Part shown: one piece after another, positions 1 through 8,958 of the stretch
Numbering within the stretch: position 1 is the stretch's first letter
Layout: each line of letters starts with the position of its first letter
Source: Rhodococcus jostii RHA1
GTDB taxonomy: Bacteria; Actinomycetota; Actinomycetes; Mycobacteriales; Mycobacteriaceae
Direction of reading: 5' to 3'
Assembly: GCF_000014565.1 (NCBI RefSeq)
Contig: NC_008268.1
Location: forward strand, 3,782,001-3,846,000
DNA: 64,000 nt
Program-made: the position numbers and the translations under genes
The notes under the pieces: generated by a model
What the model was told of the DNA's origin: nothing
Seen by the model: only the letters and a program-made list of their open reading frames with translations
Database searches by the model: none

Positions 1-848
1 GCGACGAGGAACGGGTACATGAGCATGTACAGGGGATTGAACTTGGCGACCCGCTTGATCGTCGCCTCGGACTTCGCCGCGAGCACGGCCTGCACGATGA
101 TTGGGAAGATGAAGAACCCGACCGATTGGAACACGATCGTCGTCAGTACGAAGGTCAGTGACGACCCGGTGACCGTGGAGTGTGAGGCCGAGCCGCCGGC
201 ACTAGCGGCCGCCGCGGCGAACAGTTTCTCGGTGCCACCGGTCTCGATCACTGCCGCCAGTCCGATCAGGACGGCGCCGAGCAACAGGGCTGTGTCCTTG
301 ACGTACGACACGAATGCGGGGGCGCGCACCCCGGACAACATGAGGAACAGCAGCGCGAGGGCTGCGCCTGCGAATACCGCGACGGTGGGGTCGATGGAGA
401 TACCCAGACCGGTCAGCGCGATCTGCAGCCCGGCGAGCTGAAGCTGACCCCACGGGATGAGGAATACGACCGAAGCGATGGCGATCGTCAATTCCAGCCC
501 ACGCGACCGGAAGTGGCGCCCGGCCACATCGGGCAGCGTCATGGCGCCGTATCTCTTGCCCGCGCGCCAGAGGTAGGGGGCGAAGAAGTATCCGATCGGG
601 TAGGCCAGCAGGATGTACCCGATGAACCAGACGCCGTAGCTCGCCCCGTGGGCGTACACGCCGCCGGGGAACCCGATCAGGGTGCCGATGCTGTACGCCT
701 CACCCGCTCCCAGGATGAAGACCAGCAGCGGACCGAACGACCGGCCACCCACCAGGTAGTCGGAGATCTCCTTCTTGCTGCCGCGCCGCGACAGCACGCC
801 TGCCCCGAGGGCGAGGACGAGCACGAGGGTGAAGAAGGCCGCGGTCAT
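1..848 (-). CDS. Sodium:solute symporter (SSS family), N-terminal part, cut by window edge
   Basis: About 282 N-terminal residues are visible, and the frame stays open to base 1, so the 3' end lies outside. The protein is a chain of hydrophobic helices with the SSS-type opening segment DYLVGGRSFGPLLVFILGAG after helix 1, then GFPGGVYAHGASYG and a long glycine/alanine-rich membrane series. SSS proteins of this type (roughly 480-500 residues) use the sodium gradient to import organic acids, amino acids or pantothenate; the substrate cannot be read here. The ATG overlaps the stop of the upstream DUF3311 gene as ATGA, so the two are translated together. This DUF3311-SSS pairing is common in actinobacteria. 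The divergent PucR-type gene at 1213 is the likely local regulator. Confidence 0.85.
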   Translation of the reverse strand, partial: MTAAFFTLVLVLALGAGVLSRRGSKKEISDYLVGGRSFGPLLVFILGAGEAYSIGTLIGFPGGVYAHGASYGVWFIGYILLAYPIGYFFAPYLWRAGKRYGAMTLPDVAGRHFRSRGLELTIAIASVVFLIPWGQLQLAGLQIALTGLGISIDPTVAVFAGAALALLFLMLSGVRAPAFVSYVKDTALLLGAVLIGLAAVIETGGTEKLFAAAAASAGGSASHSTVTGSSLTFVLTTIVFQSVGFFIFPIIVQAVLAAKSEATIKRVAKFNPLYMLMYPFLV

Positions 849-1102
849 GACCGGTCTCCGATCCGAGCGCTCTCAGCGGCCGATTCGGCGCGCTCGGCAG
901 CTTCGAAGTCCTTGCGGTCGAAAAGCTTCCAGGCAAGATGGAGGCAGAGCGAGGTGAGCGGCATCCACAGGAACAACCACGCGAACAGGATGGGGACTCC
1001 GAAGACCGTGGCCGTGGATCCGGACAGGGCGACGATGCCCCCCAGGACCCCGGCGAACGGGACACCTATCGCGAGTAAGGCGCTTTTTGCCTCGTTGGAC
1101 AT
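845..1102 (-). CDS. DUF3311 small membrane protein, symporter partner
   Basis: An 85-residue protein with two predicted membrane helices (about residues 6-26 and 34-58) and a charged, Glu/Ala-rich tail. The tryptophan-rich second helix (FAWLFLWMPLTS) fits DUF3311 proteins, which sit directly upstream of SSS transporters and are thought to be accessory subunits. The start at 1102 is preceded by an AGGAG ribosome site at a good distance; a longer frame to 1174 has no such site and would run into the divergent promoter region. Its stop overlaps the symporter start by ATGA. Function is inferred from this association only. Confidence 0.75.
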   Translation of the reverse strand: MSNEAKSALLAIGVPFAGVLGGIVALSGSTATVFGVPILFAWLFLWMPLTSLCLHLAWKLFDRKDFEAAERAESAAESARIGDRS

Positions 1103-1212
1103 GATTGTTTTGTCTCCTATTCCGACTGCGTCCACCGGCGTCGCGGGTTGGGTCCGGTGCCGGTCGACGTGCACTCTGGCACTAGTGTGGTCTGAATCAC
1201 TCCCTTCGGGCC

Positions 1213-2508
1213 ATGGGCGAATCCCGGAAAACGCCGAGGCGGTTCGTGAATTTCACGGGAGTGCGGAAAGCGAGAGAGAGGGTGCCCGAGTCCGTGGGAG
1301 AAGACACGATCCAGCGGTTGTGCCGACAGGTCTCGGAGGAGATCGACTCGGTAACCGACCGGGCGGTGGGTCAGATCCGCGCCGAGTTGCAGTCGTACGC
1401 TGCCGTTCCGATCGACGAGCAGCGCGGATACATCAGTCGCCAGCTCGCGGCGACGTTGCGCGCCCTCGCGGAGAGCGAACCGCTCGCCGACGACGTCCTC
1501 GAGCGTTCGCGTCAGCTCGGCCGGCGCCGGGCCATGCAGGGGTTGCCACTGTCCGACGTCATCGAGACGTACCACATCGCGTCCCGCGAATTGTGGAACA
1601 CGATGGTGGCCACGGCCGCCGAGCCGACAACCGACCTGCTGCGTGCAGGCGGCATGATGTGGGATCTCGTCCACACCGCCACCAGCGCGGTCGCCGTCGG
1701 GCACACCGACGCGACCCGAAGCGAACAGGCCATCCGCGCGGGGGTGCGATACCGGTTCTTCGAGGCCCTCGCGAGTTCGGTCGACGGCGACCACCGTGAT
1801 GTGCGCGAGCTGGCAGAGGCGCTGGGTTTCACACCGCAGCACGAGTTCCAAGCGGTGTGCGTCGCCGCGGAGGAGTGGTCGGAGGCGGCGCTCGAACGGC
1901 TGCAACGCACCCTGGACACGATCCCGGGCACCACCCAATGCAGCGGGCACGGCACCGTCATCATCGCCCTGAGCCAGCGCACACCGGTCGACGACATCAT
2001 CCGCGAGGTCCGGCTCGGTCACCCGGGGACAACGGTCGGAGTCGGATTGGGCCGCCCCGGCCTGGCCGGCGCGGCGATGAGCATCACGGACGCGCGGAGA
2101 GTCCTGCATCTGGCCTCGCCTACCGGCGGGGTGGTCCGTTTCGCCGACGAATGGGTGGCCGCCACCCTGGCCGACCATCGCAACGAGCTCGCCACGCTGC
2201 TGGAGCCGGGTGTCGCCGTCGCCGCGGACCATCCGCACCTCGTCGAGGCGGTATTGGCATTCGCCCGCAACGAATTCTCCATCAGCGCGGCCGGGCGGGA
2301 CATCCACCTGCATGCGAACTCGATCACCTACCGGCTCGACCGCTGGCAACAGCTGACCGGCTGGGATCCCCGGACCCTCGACGGCCTGCAGCGCTCGGTG
2401 TCGAGTCTGAGTCTGTTCCAGCGTGATTCGGGTGATTCGGGCTCCCGGGATACGCGATCAGCGCAACGCCACCTGCACGAGGACTGCGGCGCCGAGGAAG
2501 CCGAGTAG
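1213..2508 (+). CDS. PucR/CdaR-type transcriptional regulator
   Basis: A 431-residue regulator. Residues about 30-150 form an N-terminal all-helical RsbRD-like domain, the middle (about 180-300) is the GGDEF-like CdaR region, and residues about 355-405 carry the C-terminal PucR-type helix-turn-helix (HANSITYRLDRW). Proteins of this architecture respond to small metabolites and usually control adjacent transport or catabolic genes. It is divergent from the DUF3311-symporter pair with 110 bp between, which makes that pair the probable target. The start has no strong ribosome site, so a start a little further in is possible. The last 17 or so codons overlap the 3' end of the convergent TauE-type gene by 51 bp, so the C-terminal tail (rich in Asp, Arg and Glu) is probably not a folded part. 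Confidence 0.85.
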   Translation: MGESRKTPRRFVNFTGVRKARERVPESVGEDTIQRLCRQVSEEIDSVTDRAVGQIRAELQSYAAVPIDEQRGYISRQLAATLRALAESEPLADDVLERSRQLGRRRAMQGLPLSDVIETYHIASRELWNTMVATAAEPTTDLLRAGGMMWDLVHTATSAVAVGHTDATRSEQAIRAGVRYRFFEALASSVDGDHRDVRELAEALGFTPQHEFQAVCVAAEEWSEAALERLQRTLDTIPGTTQCSGHGTVIIALSQRTPVDDIIREVRLGHPGTTVGVGLGRPGLAGAAMSITDARRVLHLASPTGGVVRFADEWVAATLADHRNELATLLEPGVAVAADHPHLVEAVLAFARNEFSISAAGRDIHLHANSITYRLDRWQQLTGWDPRTLDGLQRSVSSLSLFQRDSGDSGSRDTRSAQRHLHEDCGAEEAE

Positions 2509-3225
2509 CCACAGCACGCGCTGACGGACCTGCTGGGCGGTGGTGCGGTCGTACAGCCATTTCCCCGCGGCGGCTCCGAACATGCAGAGCGGCGTGAACA
2601 GGGCGATCTGTGTGAGGACGGGCACGGTGAGGAGACCACCGGCGGCCGACCCCGCGGCGCCGAACGCGTCGATGACGAGGAAGAACACGACGAGCGAGGC
2701 GCGCCCGGCCGCCACGTGGGAGGACGCGGAGAAGTACATCAGGACGGCGGGCGGGCCACCGAGCGCGAAGCCGCCGTTGAGGAGACCGGACGCCACCCCC
2801 GTCACCGTGGTCAACCCGGGGCCGGGCAGCGACTGCCGGTCGGGGACGGCGGCCATGGCGACGGCGGAGCCGATGATCGCGACACCCAGCAGTACGCGCA
2901 CCAGGTCGCCGGACAGTTGCGTGAGCGCCCACATCCCCAGCGGCATTCCGATCAGGGTGCCGGCGAACAACCAGCGCAACGACTTCCAGTGCACCTGCTG
3001 CCACACCTGGGGCAGCATCGCGGCGCTCGCGACGACCTCGAGGACGAACACGGTGGGGATCACCGACGTCGGCGGGAGCAGGACGACGAGTCCCGCAACC
3101 CACACCATCGCGCCACCGAACCCACCGAAACCGCGGACGACTCCGCCGGCCACCACGACGCCGAGCGCGAAGAGGAGGGCAGGCAACGACAGATCCCACA
3201 CCGTTGCCGCCATACCCTGTTTCAC
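2458..3225 (-). CDS. TauE/SafE-type exporter, probable sulfite exporter
   Basis: A 255-residue membrane protein with seven to eight hydrophobic segments and the family's glycine-rich repeats (GGVVRGFGGFGGAMVWVAGL near residue 30 and GLLNGGFALGGPPAVLMYF near residue 150), the duplicated pattern of TauE/SafE permeases. In taurine and other C2-sulfonate degraders, family members next to xsc export the sulfite released by Xsc. Here it lies downstream of xsc on the same strand, across a 151 bp gap holding a strong hairpin, so it may be read through at reduced level or have its own promoter. GTG at 3225 is used; an in-frame ATG four codons in (3213) is an equal alternative. Sulfite as substrate is inferred from context. 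Confidence 0.8.
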   Translation of the reverse strand: MKQGMAATVWDLSLPALLFALGVVVAGGVVRGFGGFGGAMVWVAGLVVLLPPTSVIPTVFVLEVVASAAMLPQVWQQVHWKSLRWLFAGTLIGMPLGMWALTQLSGDLVRVLLGVAIIGSAVAMAAVPDRQSLPGPGLTTVTGVASGLLNGGFALGGPPAVLMYFSASSHVAAGRASLVVFFLVIDAFGAAGSAAGGLLTVPVLTQIALFTPLCMFGAAAGKWLYDRTTAQQVRQRVLWLLGFLGAAVLVQVALR

Positions 3226-3325
3226 CGCTTCCGTTCGCCGTTGTCTCCGTCAGAAGTGTGGGGGTCGCGGCGGCGAAGCGACAGGTCCAGACGGCGTCGA
3301 ATCGTCGGTACCAGGAACGCACGGG

Positions 3326-3360
3326 GCGTGGCCCCCGGGCGTGAGCGCCGGGGGCCACGC
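3326..3360 (-). terminator. Strong hairpin downstream of xsc
   Basis: Arms GCGTGGCCCCCGG (3326-3338) and CCGGGGGCCACGC (3348-3360) pair perfectly over 13 bp around a 9 base loop, 17 bases past the xsc stop. There is no T-run, as is usual for actinobacterial terminators. It probably limits readthrough from xsc into the TauE-type gene. Confidence 0.65.
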
Positions 3361-3376
3361 GCTCGCAGGGAACGGA

Positions 3377-5185
3377 CTACACGTAGTCCTTGTACTTGTC
3401 GAGCAGGCGAACCGGCTTCGACAGCGCGTCGCGGCGGAAGGGGTCGCCGAGTTCGCGGGTGCACATGATCTCGATGACCGTCGTCTTGCCCTCGTTCATC
3501 TGTGCGGCGACCGCGCGCTGCAGTGCGGGACCGACCTCTTCGAGCTTGTCCACCACGATGCCCTCGGCGCCCATCGCCTGTGCGATTCCGGCGAAAGACT
3601 CGCTCTCGAGCTCACCGGCGACGAAGCGGCGGTTGTAGAAGTCGACCTGGTTCTTCTTCTCCGCACCCCACTGCCGGTTGTGGAAGACGACGGCGGTGAC
3701 CGGGATGTCGTGCCGGACAGCCGTCATGATCTCGCCCAGGCTCATTCCCCAGGCGCCGTCGCCTGCGTAGGCGATGGCGGGCCGTTCCGGTGCCGCCGCC
3801 TTCGCGCCGATGATGGTCGGCAGCGCGTAACCGCAGTTACCGAAGCTCATCGGGGCGAGGAAGCTGCGCGGCTTCTCGAACCGGAGGTAACTGTTGGCGA
3901 CGGAGTTGATGTTGCCGATGTCCGTGGACACCATCACGTCGTCCGGCATCGCATTCTCCAGCTCCCGCAGCACCTGACGCGGGTGCAGCCAGTTGCCGTC
4001 CTCACCTTCCTGTTCGGCGATCATGTCGAGGCTGAACGCATCGCGCTCGTGCGTCCATTCGTCGAGTTCCTTCTCCCACGCGGCCTTCTCGGCGTCGATC
4101 TTCTCGCCGCGTGCCGCACGGTTGGCGTCGCAGACGAGGGACTTGCCCTCGAGCCGCTCGGTGAGGGCGACGGCAGCGGCCTTCGCGTCACCGCAGATCC
4201 CGACGGAGATCTTCTTGACCAGACCGAGCATCTTGTGGTCGGCGTCGATCTGGATGATCTTGGCATTCTTCGGCCAGTAGTCCATGCCGTGCTGCGGGAG
4301 AGTCCCGAAGGGGCCGAGGCGGGTGCCGAGGGCGAGCACCACGTCCGCCTGGCTGATCAGCTTCATCGCGGCCTTGGAACCCTGGTAGCCGAGCGGTCCG
4401 GTCCACAGCGGGTGGCTGGCGGGGAACGAGTCGTTGTGCAGGTAGCTGTTGACGACGGGGGCGCCGAGACGCTCGGCGAGTGCCTTGCACTCCTCGACAC
4501 CGTCGGCCATCACCACGCCGCCGCCGGAAACGATCACCGGGAACTCGGCCTGCGCCAGCAGTTCAGCCGCCTCGTTCAGGCTCGTCTCGCCACCGGGACC
4601 GCGGTCGAGGCGGGTGGGCTGCGGGATCTCCGTCTCGATCTCACCGTAGAAGTAGTCGCGCGGAATGTTGAGCTGCGTCGGGCCCATCTCGGACATCGCG
4701 CGGTCGAAGCAGCGGCCCGTGAACTCGGCCATGCGCTTCGGGTTGTTGACGTGCCCCTGGTACTTCGTGAATTCCTGGAACATCGGCAGCTGGTTGGCTT
4801 CCTGGAAGCCGCCCAGGCCCGTTCCCATGGTGCCGGCCTCGGGAGTGACGATGACGACGGGGCTGTGCGCCCAGAACGCGGCGGCGATCGCGGTGACACA
4901 GTTGCTGATACCCGGACCGTTCTGCCCGATCACCATGCCGTGCCGCCCGCTGACCCGGGCATATCCGTCGGCCATGTGTCCCGCGCCCTGCTCGTGCACG
5001 ACCGGGACGAGTCGAATGCCGGCGGGAGCGAAGATGTCCATCGCATCCATGAAGGCGGATCCCATGATGCCGAACATGTCGGTGACGCCGTTGGCGACCA
5101 TCGTCTCGACGAACGCCTCCGACGGCGTCATCTTCTGTACACCGGAGACAGCGGTGCGATCGGCACCGTTCTTCTTCTTGCTCAT
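3377..5185 (-). CDS. xsc: Sulfoacetaldehyde acetyltransferase
   Basis: A 602-residue thiamin-diphosphate enzyme. It shows the three-domain layout of the acetolactate-synthase superfamily: PYR domain with the catalytic glutamate (VVHEQGAGHMADGYAR, Glu about 65), central domain, and PP domain with the ThDP/Mg motif GDGAWG near residue 470 followed by HNRQWG. Overall wording matches Xsc rather than acetolactate synthase. Xsc converts sulfoacetaldehyde plus phosphate into acetyl phosphate plus sulfite, the desulfonation step of taurine and isethionate breakdown. The ATG at 5185 has a textbook AAGGAGG site; the open frame extends upstream but into the promoter. The divergent IclR gene and flanking palindromes suggest substrate-induced control. 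No taurine transaminase or dehydrogenase is in the window, so sulfoacetaldehyde must be made by genes elsewhere. Confidence 0.93.
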   Translation of the reverse strand: MSKKKNGADRTAVSGVQKMTPSEAFVETMVANGVTDMFGIMGSAFMDAMDIFAPAGIRLVPVVHEQGAGHMADGYARVSGRHGMVIGQNGPGISNCVTAIAAAFWAHSPVVIVTPEAGTMGTGLGGFQEANQLPMFQEFTKYQGHVNNPKRMAEFTGRCFDRAMSEMGPTQLNIPRDYFYGEIETEIPQPTRLDRGPGGETSLNEAAELLAQAEFPVIVSGGGVVMADGVEECKALAERLGAPVVNSYLHNDSFPASHPLWTGPLGYQGSKAAMKLISQADVVLALGTRLGPFGTLPQHGMDYWPKNAKIIQIDADHKMLGLVKKISVGICGDAKAAAVALTERLEGKSLVCDANRAARGEKIDAEKAAWEKELDEWTHERDAFSLDMIAEQEGEDGNWLHPRQVLRELENAMPDDVMVSTDIGNINSVANSYLRFEKPRSFLAPMSFGNCGYALPTIIGAKAAAPERPAIAYAGDGAWGMSLGEIMTAVRHDIPVTAVVFHNRQWGAEKKNQVDFYNRRFVAGELESESFAGIAQAMGAEGIVVDKLEEVGPALQRAVAAQMNEGKTTVIEIMCTRELGDPFRRDALSKPVRLLDKYKDYV

Positions 5186-5238
5186 GTGTGATCCTCCTTC
5201 AAGGGCGCGCCGGAACCGGCAGAGAATGTCAAAAATCG

Positions 5239-5251
5239 GAACGTTTCGTTC
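5239..5251. promoter_or_regulatory. Candidate IclR operator, xsc side
   Basis: GAACG-TTT-CGTTC, a perfect inverted repeat, lies 54 bases upstream of the xsc ATG in the xsc/IclR divergent gap. It shares the GGAAC core with the second palindrome at 5307. Binding by the neighbouring IclR protein is inferred. Confidence 0.45.
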
Positions 5252-5306
5252 GTGATTTTGTGATCTGCAGTGACAGTAGGCCACGTCACACACTTCGTCA
5301 ATGAAT

Positions 5307-5323
5307 GTTCCTAAAACTGGAAC
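5307..5323. promoter_or_regulatory. Candidate IclR operator overlapping the regulator promoter
   Basis: GTTCC-N7-GGAAC. A TATGAT -10 box follows at 5330-5335 for the rightward IclR transcript, so the palindrome would cover the -35 zone, as expected for autorepression. Spacing from the palindrome at 5239-5251 is about 70 bp centre to centre. Confidence 0.45.
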
Positions 5324-5384
5324 GAGATGTATGATTTTTCGATACACGATGCGAATGCGTCGCCGTTTCGGCCAAGGAGGAACC

Positions 5385-6218
5385 GTGGGTGAGATTCACC
5401 GGATCGACGAGTCGAACGGACACCCGGCAACGGAGCTACCCGGAGACACACCGACGCTCCGCCTGTTCGCACTGCTCGAGATGATCGCATCCAAGGACCA
5501 GCTGTTCACGTTGCAGGGGCTCGTCGAGGAGACGGGCATGGCCAAACCGACGCTGCACCGCATGCTCCAGCAGCTCGAGGGCGCCGGACTCCTCACCCGG
5601 CAGAACAACGGCAGGCATTACGGCACCGGCGTGCGCCTGCGACGTTTCGCCGAGAATTTGCTGCTCAACGACACCCACCACGGCGCGCGGCACGCCATCC
5701 TCCGGAACCTCGTCGCGGAACTCGGGGAGAGCTGCAACGTGACCACCCTGTCGGGCAGCGAAGTGGTGTATCTCGACCGCGTGGAAACCTCCGAGCCCCT
5801 TCGGTTTACACTCCATGCTGGTTCGCGGGTGCCCGCGCACTGCTCGGCCAGCGGCAAGATGATCCTGTCGCAGCTCAGCCCCGCCCAGCGCCGGCGACTT
5901 CTCGGGCGGATGCCGCTCGAAAGGTACACCAACAAGACGGTCACCGACATCGAGCTGATCGAGACCGAACTCAAACAGGTCCGCCGCGACGGCTACGCCA
6001 TCGACGACGAAGAGTTCCTCCCCGGCCTCGTGTGCGCCGCGGTGCTCGTCCCCTGTGCCACAGGCAATTCCAATCTCTGCATCGCGGTCCAGGCCCCGGT
6101 CATGCGACTCACCCCAGACAAGGCGCTCAAGCTTCTGCCCGCACTCCGGCGGGCAGCCGACGCCATCGGCGAGATCGAGAACGAGGTCATGGACGACGGT
6201 TCGTCAGACCTGAACTGA
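5385..6218 (+). CDS. IclR-family regulator of the sulfonate block
   Basis: A 277-residue protein: winged helix near residues 20-80 ([14 protein letters not shown] as recognition region), then the IclR effector domain with its conserved central segment ([12 protein letters not shown]) and [15 protein letters not shown]. IclR proteins bind a small carboxylate or related effector and control an adjacent catabolic gene. The GTG at 5385 is preceded by AAGGAGG five bases away; upstream in-frame ATGs would start inside the promoter and operator. It is divergent from xsc and begins a run (IclR, CobS-like, CobT-like, HAD) with short gaps, 10 bp to the next gene, so the four are probably co-transcribed. 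Control of xsc is inferred from position. Confidence 0.85.
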   Translation: MGEIHRIDESNGHPATELPGDTPTLRLFALLEMIASKDQLFTLQGLVEETGMAKPTLHRMLQQLEGAGLLTRQNNGRHYGTGVRLRRFAENLLLNDTHHGARHAILRNLVAELGESCNVTTLSGSEVVYLDRVETSEPLRFTLHAGSRVPAHCSASGKMILSQLSPAQRRRLLGRMPLERYTNKTVTDIELIETELKQVRRDGYAIDDEEFLPGLVCAAVLVPCATGNSNLCIAVQAPVMRLTPDKALKLLPALRRAADAIGEIENEVMDDGSSDLN

Positions 6219-6228
6219 AGGAGGGCGC

Positions 6229-7197
6229 ATGCCCGAAATGACCACTGCGACACCCAGCCACGTGGTGTCCGCACGCGAGCTGTTCGGACTCGACACCGAC
6301 CTGACGGTACGCGCCTTCCGCGAACCCGCCGACCACGTCCCCGACGTCGACCCCGCATACCGGTTCGATCACGCGGTGACCACGGCCCTGCTCGCCGGGT
6401 TCAGCCGCAACCGACGAGTGATGGTGCAAGGCCTGCACGGCACCGGCAAGTCCACGCACATCGAACAGGTCGCGGCGCGGCTCAACTGGCCGTGTGTGCG
6501 GGTCAACCTCGACGGACATCTCAGCCGGCTGGACCTGATAGGCCGGGACGCGGTGGTGCTGCGAGACGGCAAGCAGGTCACCGAATTCCAGGAAGGCATC
6601 CTGCCCTGGGCGCTGCAGCGACCCGTCGCCCTCATACTCGACGAATACGACGCCGGCCGCCCCGACGTCATGTTCGTCATCCAGCGTCTCCTCGAACGCG
6701 ACGGGAAACTCACCCTGCTCGATCAGAACAGGGTCCTGACTCCACATCCGGCCTTCCGGTTGTTCGCCACCGCCAACACCGTCGGCCTCGGCAATCTCAA
6801 CGGGTTGTATCACGGTGTGCAGCGGCTCAATCACGCGCAGATCGATCGCTGGAACATCGTCGCGACGCTCGATCACCTCCCCGCGGAACAGGAAATCGAG
6901 ATCGTGTCCGCGCGGGTGCCGTCGCTGAGCCGGGAGCTCATCCGGTCGATGGTCGCCGTGGCCAACCTGACCCGGAGCGGTTTTCGGGTGGGCGACCTGT
7001 CGACGCTGATGTCGCCGCGCACGGTGATCACCTGGGCCGAGAACATCGAGATCTTCCACGACCCGGCGCTGGCATTCCGGTTGTCGTTCGTCAACAAATG
7101 CGACGAGGCCGAGCGGCCCGTCGTCGCCGAGTACTTCCAGCGATGCTTCGACTCGGAACTGGAGCGGTCTGCGATGCTCGCAACGAGCACGGCCTGA
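6229..7197 (+). CDS. CobS-like AAA+ ATPase (MoxR group), orphan
   Basis: A 322-residue AAA+ ATPase: Walker [10 protein letters not shown] near residue 70, Walker B ALILDEYD near 130, sensor 1 RLFATANT near 180, and an N-terminal stretch ([16 protein letters not shown]) that closely resembles CobS of the aerobic cobaltochelatase. CobS and CobT together energise cobalt insertion into hydrogenobyrinate diamide by CobN. No CobN or other corrin gene is present, and the pair sits between the xsc regulator and a HAD hydrolase, so a different client is likely. MoxR-type ATPases with VWA partners often act as metal-insertion or activation chaperones (NorQ/NorD, CbbQ/CbbO). AGGAGG ribosome site just before the ATG; 10 bp to the CobT-like gene. 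Confidence 0.82.
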   Translation: MPEMTTATPSHVVSARELFGLDTDLTVRAFREPADHVPDVDPAYRFDHAVTTALLAGFSRNRRVMVQGLHGTGKSTHIEQVAARLNWPCVRVNLDGHLSRLDLIGRDAVVLRDGKQVTEFQEGILPWALQRPVALILDEYDAGRPDVMFVIQRLLERDGKLTLLDQNRVLTPHPAFRLFATANTVGLGNLNGLYHGVQRLNHAQIDRWNIVATLDHLPAEQEIEIVSARVPSLSRELIRSMVAVANLTRSGFRVGDLSTLMSPRTVITWAENIEIFHDPALAFRLSFVNKCDEAERPVVAEYFQRCFDSELERSAMLATSTA

Positions 7198-7207
7198 GCG
7201 GGCAGTC

Positions 7208-8914
7208 ATGACAGAACTGCCTGTGCGTCCCGCGTCGGTCCGCCGTCAGCAGGAGGTGCACGAACTCTGTGCCGGCGCGATCCGCGCCCTCGCGGGTCAG
7301 GGTGGGTTGCACTTTCGCGGACCGGAACTCCATCGCGGACATCGGCGCGTGCCGATGCCCGCCCCACACCTGCACCCGTCGTTCGACGGCGCCGACTTCG
7401 CATCCTTCCGCGGTGCGGCGGACGGCATGGCGTCACGCCTCCTCCACACCGACCCCGTCCTGCATCGCAGCCTGTGCCCGGACGACACGGCGGGCCGGCT
7501 GATCTTCGAGATCCTGGAACAGTTCCGCGTCGAGTCGCTGGCCGCCGACGCGTGGAGCGGCGTGCGCGCCAACCTCTCCCACCGCTTCGCGCAGTGGTCG
7601 CAGGACTACGTGACGTCCGGTCTGACCGAGACCGTGCACGGGATGCTGCTGTTCACGGTGACGCAGATGTGCCGGGCCCGGATCACCGCCGAGCCGATTC
7701 CCGAGGCCACCGAGGACCTGATCGAATCGACGCGGTTCGCTCTCGCCGCCGTTCTCGGCGACCACCTCCCGTGGCTGCGTCGAACCCGTTTCTCGCAAGA
7801 CGACTTCGGCGTCCACGCACAGGACGTCGCCGAGCTGATCGGCCGTCACCTGGAGTCACCCGCCGACACGGACGGCTCGTCCGACGACCGGAGCGACGGC
7901 CGGGCGGCGTTCTCCCTCCTGTTCGACTTCGACCCCGACGACGACGAGACCGTCGCGACCGCGGTGTCGGGACGCAGTCGCGCGCTGGGGGAGGGCGGAG
8001 ACGGATACCGCGTGTTCACCCGCGCCTACGACGAGACCCGGCAGATCGCGTCCCTCGTCCGCCCCGAGTTGCTCCAGGACTACCGCCGGCGACTCGACCT
8101 CGTCATCGACACGCAGCATCTCAACGTCCGGAAACTCGGACGGCAGCTGAAGGCGCTGCTCTCGGAACCGGTCCGCGACGGATGGGAAGGCGGCCGGGAA
8201 GAGGGGTACCTCGACGGTCGGCGGCTCGCCCAGCTGGTCACCTCGCCCACCGAGCGCAGACTCTTCCGGGCCGAACGCACCGAGCCGCACACCGACACGA
8301 CGGTGACCTTCCTCATCGACTGCTCCGGTTCGATGAAGGAGTTCGGCGAACCGGTCGCGGTGCTGGTCGACGTGTTCGCCCGGGCCCTCGAACTGGCCGA
8401 CGCCCGGTGCGAGATCCTCGGTTTCACGACCGCTGCATGGAACGGGGGCCGAGCCCGCCGAGACTGGCTCCGGTCGGGCCGTCCGCACGACCCGGGACGG
8501 CTCAACGAGGTCCGGCAGCTGGTGTTCAAGGACGCCGAGACTTCCTGGCGCCGAGCCCGTCCCGCGATCGCCGGGCTGCTGAAGAACGACCTGTTCAAAG
8601 AGGGCGTCGACGGTGAGGCCGTCGACTGGGCGTGCTCCCGGATGCGGGACCCTCAGGGCCGCAGGCTCCTGTTCGTGATCTCGGACGGAAGCCCACTGGA
8701 CGGCGCCACCGCCCTGGCCAACGACGAGTTCTACCTGGACCACCACCTGCAGGTCGTGGTCGAGCGACACGAGGACGAGCGGGCCGTCGAGGTGTACGGA
8801 CTGGGAGTCGGGCTGGATCTGAGCCCGTACTACGACCGCTGCCGGACACTCGATCTGTCGCACGGTACCAACAGCGACGTCATTGCCGACGTGCTGTCGA
8901 TGATCGGCCACTGA
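7208..8914 (+). CDS. CobT-like protein with C-terminal VWA domain
   Basis: A 568-residue protein. The first 350 residues are a helical CobT-like region with an acidic patch near residue 235 (DFDPDDDET); the last 200 form a von Willebrand A domain with the MIDAS start DCSGSMKEFG (about residues 372-381), a conserved Thr region (GFTTAAWNGG) and SDGSPLDGA as the late aspartate. It is somewhat shorter than the roughly 630-residue CobT of Pseudomonas denitrificans. With the preceding CobS-like ATPase it would form a two-component chaperone or chelatase motor. Absence of CobN argues against a simple role in cobalamin synthesis. Gap to the following HAD gene is 44 bp with an AAGGAG site. Confidence 0.82.
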   Translation: MTELPVRPASVRRQQEVHELCAGAIRALAGQGGLHFRGPELHRGHRRVPMPAPHLHPSFDGADFASFRGAADGMASRLLHTDPVLHRSLCPDDTAGRLIFEILEQFRVESLAADAWSGVRANLSHRFAQWSQDYVTSGLTETVHGMLLFTVTQMCRARITAEPIPEATEDLIESTRFALAAVLGDHLPWLRRTRFSQDDFGVHAQDVAELIGRHLESPADTDGSSDDRSDGRAAFSLLFDFDPDDDETVATAVSGRSRALGEGGDGYRVFTRAYDETRQIASLVRPELLQDYRRRLDLVIDTQHLNVRKLGRQLKALLSEPVRDGWEGGREEGYLDGRRLAQLVTSPTERRLFRAERTEPHTDTTVTFLIDCSGSMKEFGEPVAVLVDVFARALELADARCEILGFTTAAWNGGRARRDWLRSGRPHDPGRLNEVRQLVFKDAETSWRRARPAIAGLLKNDLFKEGVDGEAVDWACSRMRDPQGRRLLFVISDGSPLDGATALANDEFYLDHHLQVVVERHEDERAVEVYGLGVGLDLSPYYDRCRTLDLSHGTNSDVIADVLSMIGH

Positions 8915-8958
8915 CAGCCATCACCTGCCAGTGACGCAACAGTGAAGGAGTCACACCC

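Noticed and set aside
2540..5191. 883-codon open frame on the plus strand opposite xsc
   Set aside because: Antisense to xsc and the TauE-type gene, composition His/Arg/Val rich as expected of a shadow.
5301..5384. N-terminal extension of the IclR protein from ATG at 5301
   Set aside because: It starts at the operator and upstream of the -10 box; the GTG at 5385 has a perfect ribosome site.
6229..8914. Annotation as cobalamin-pathway cobaltochelatase CobS and CobT
   Set aside because: Sequence similarity is clear but there is no CobN or corrin gene, and the operon is with sulfonate genes; kept as CobS/CobT-like only.
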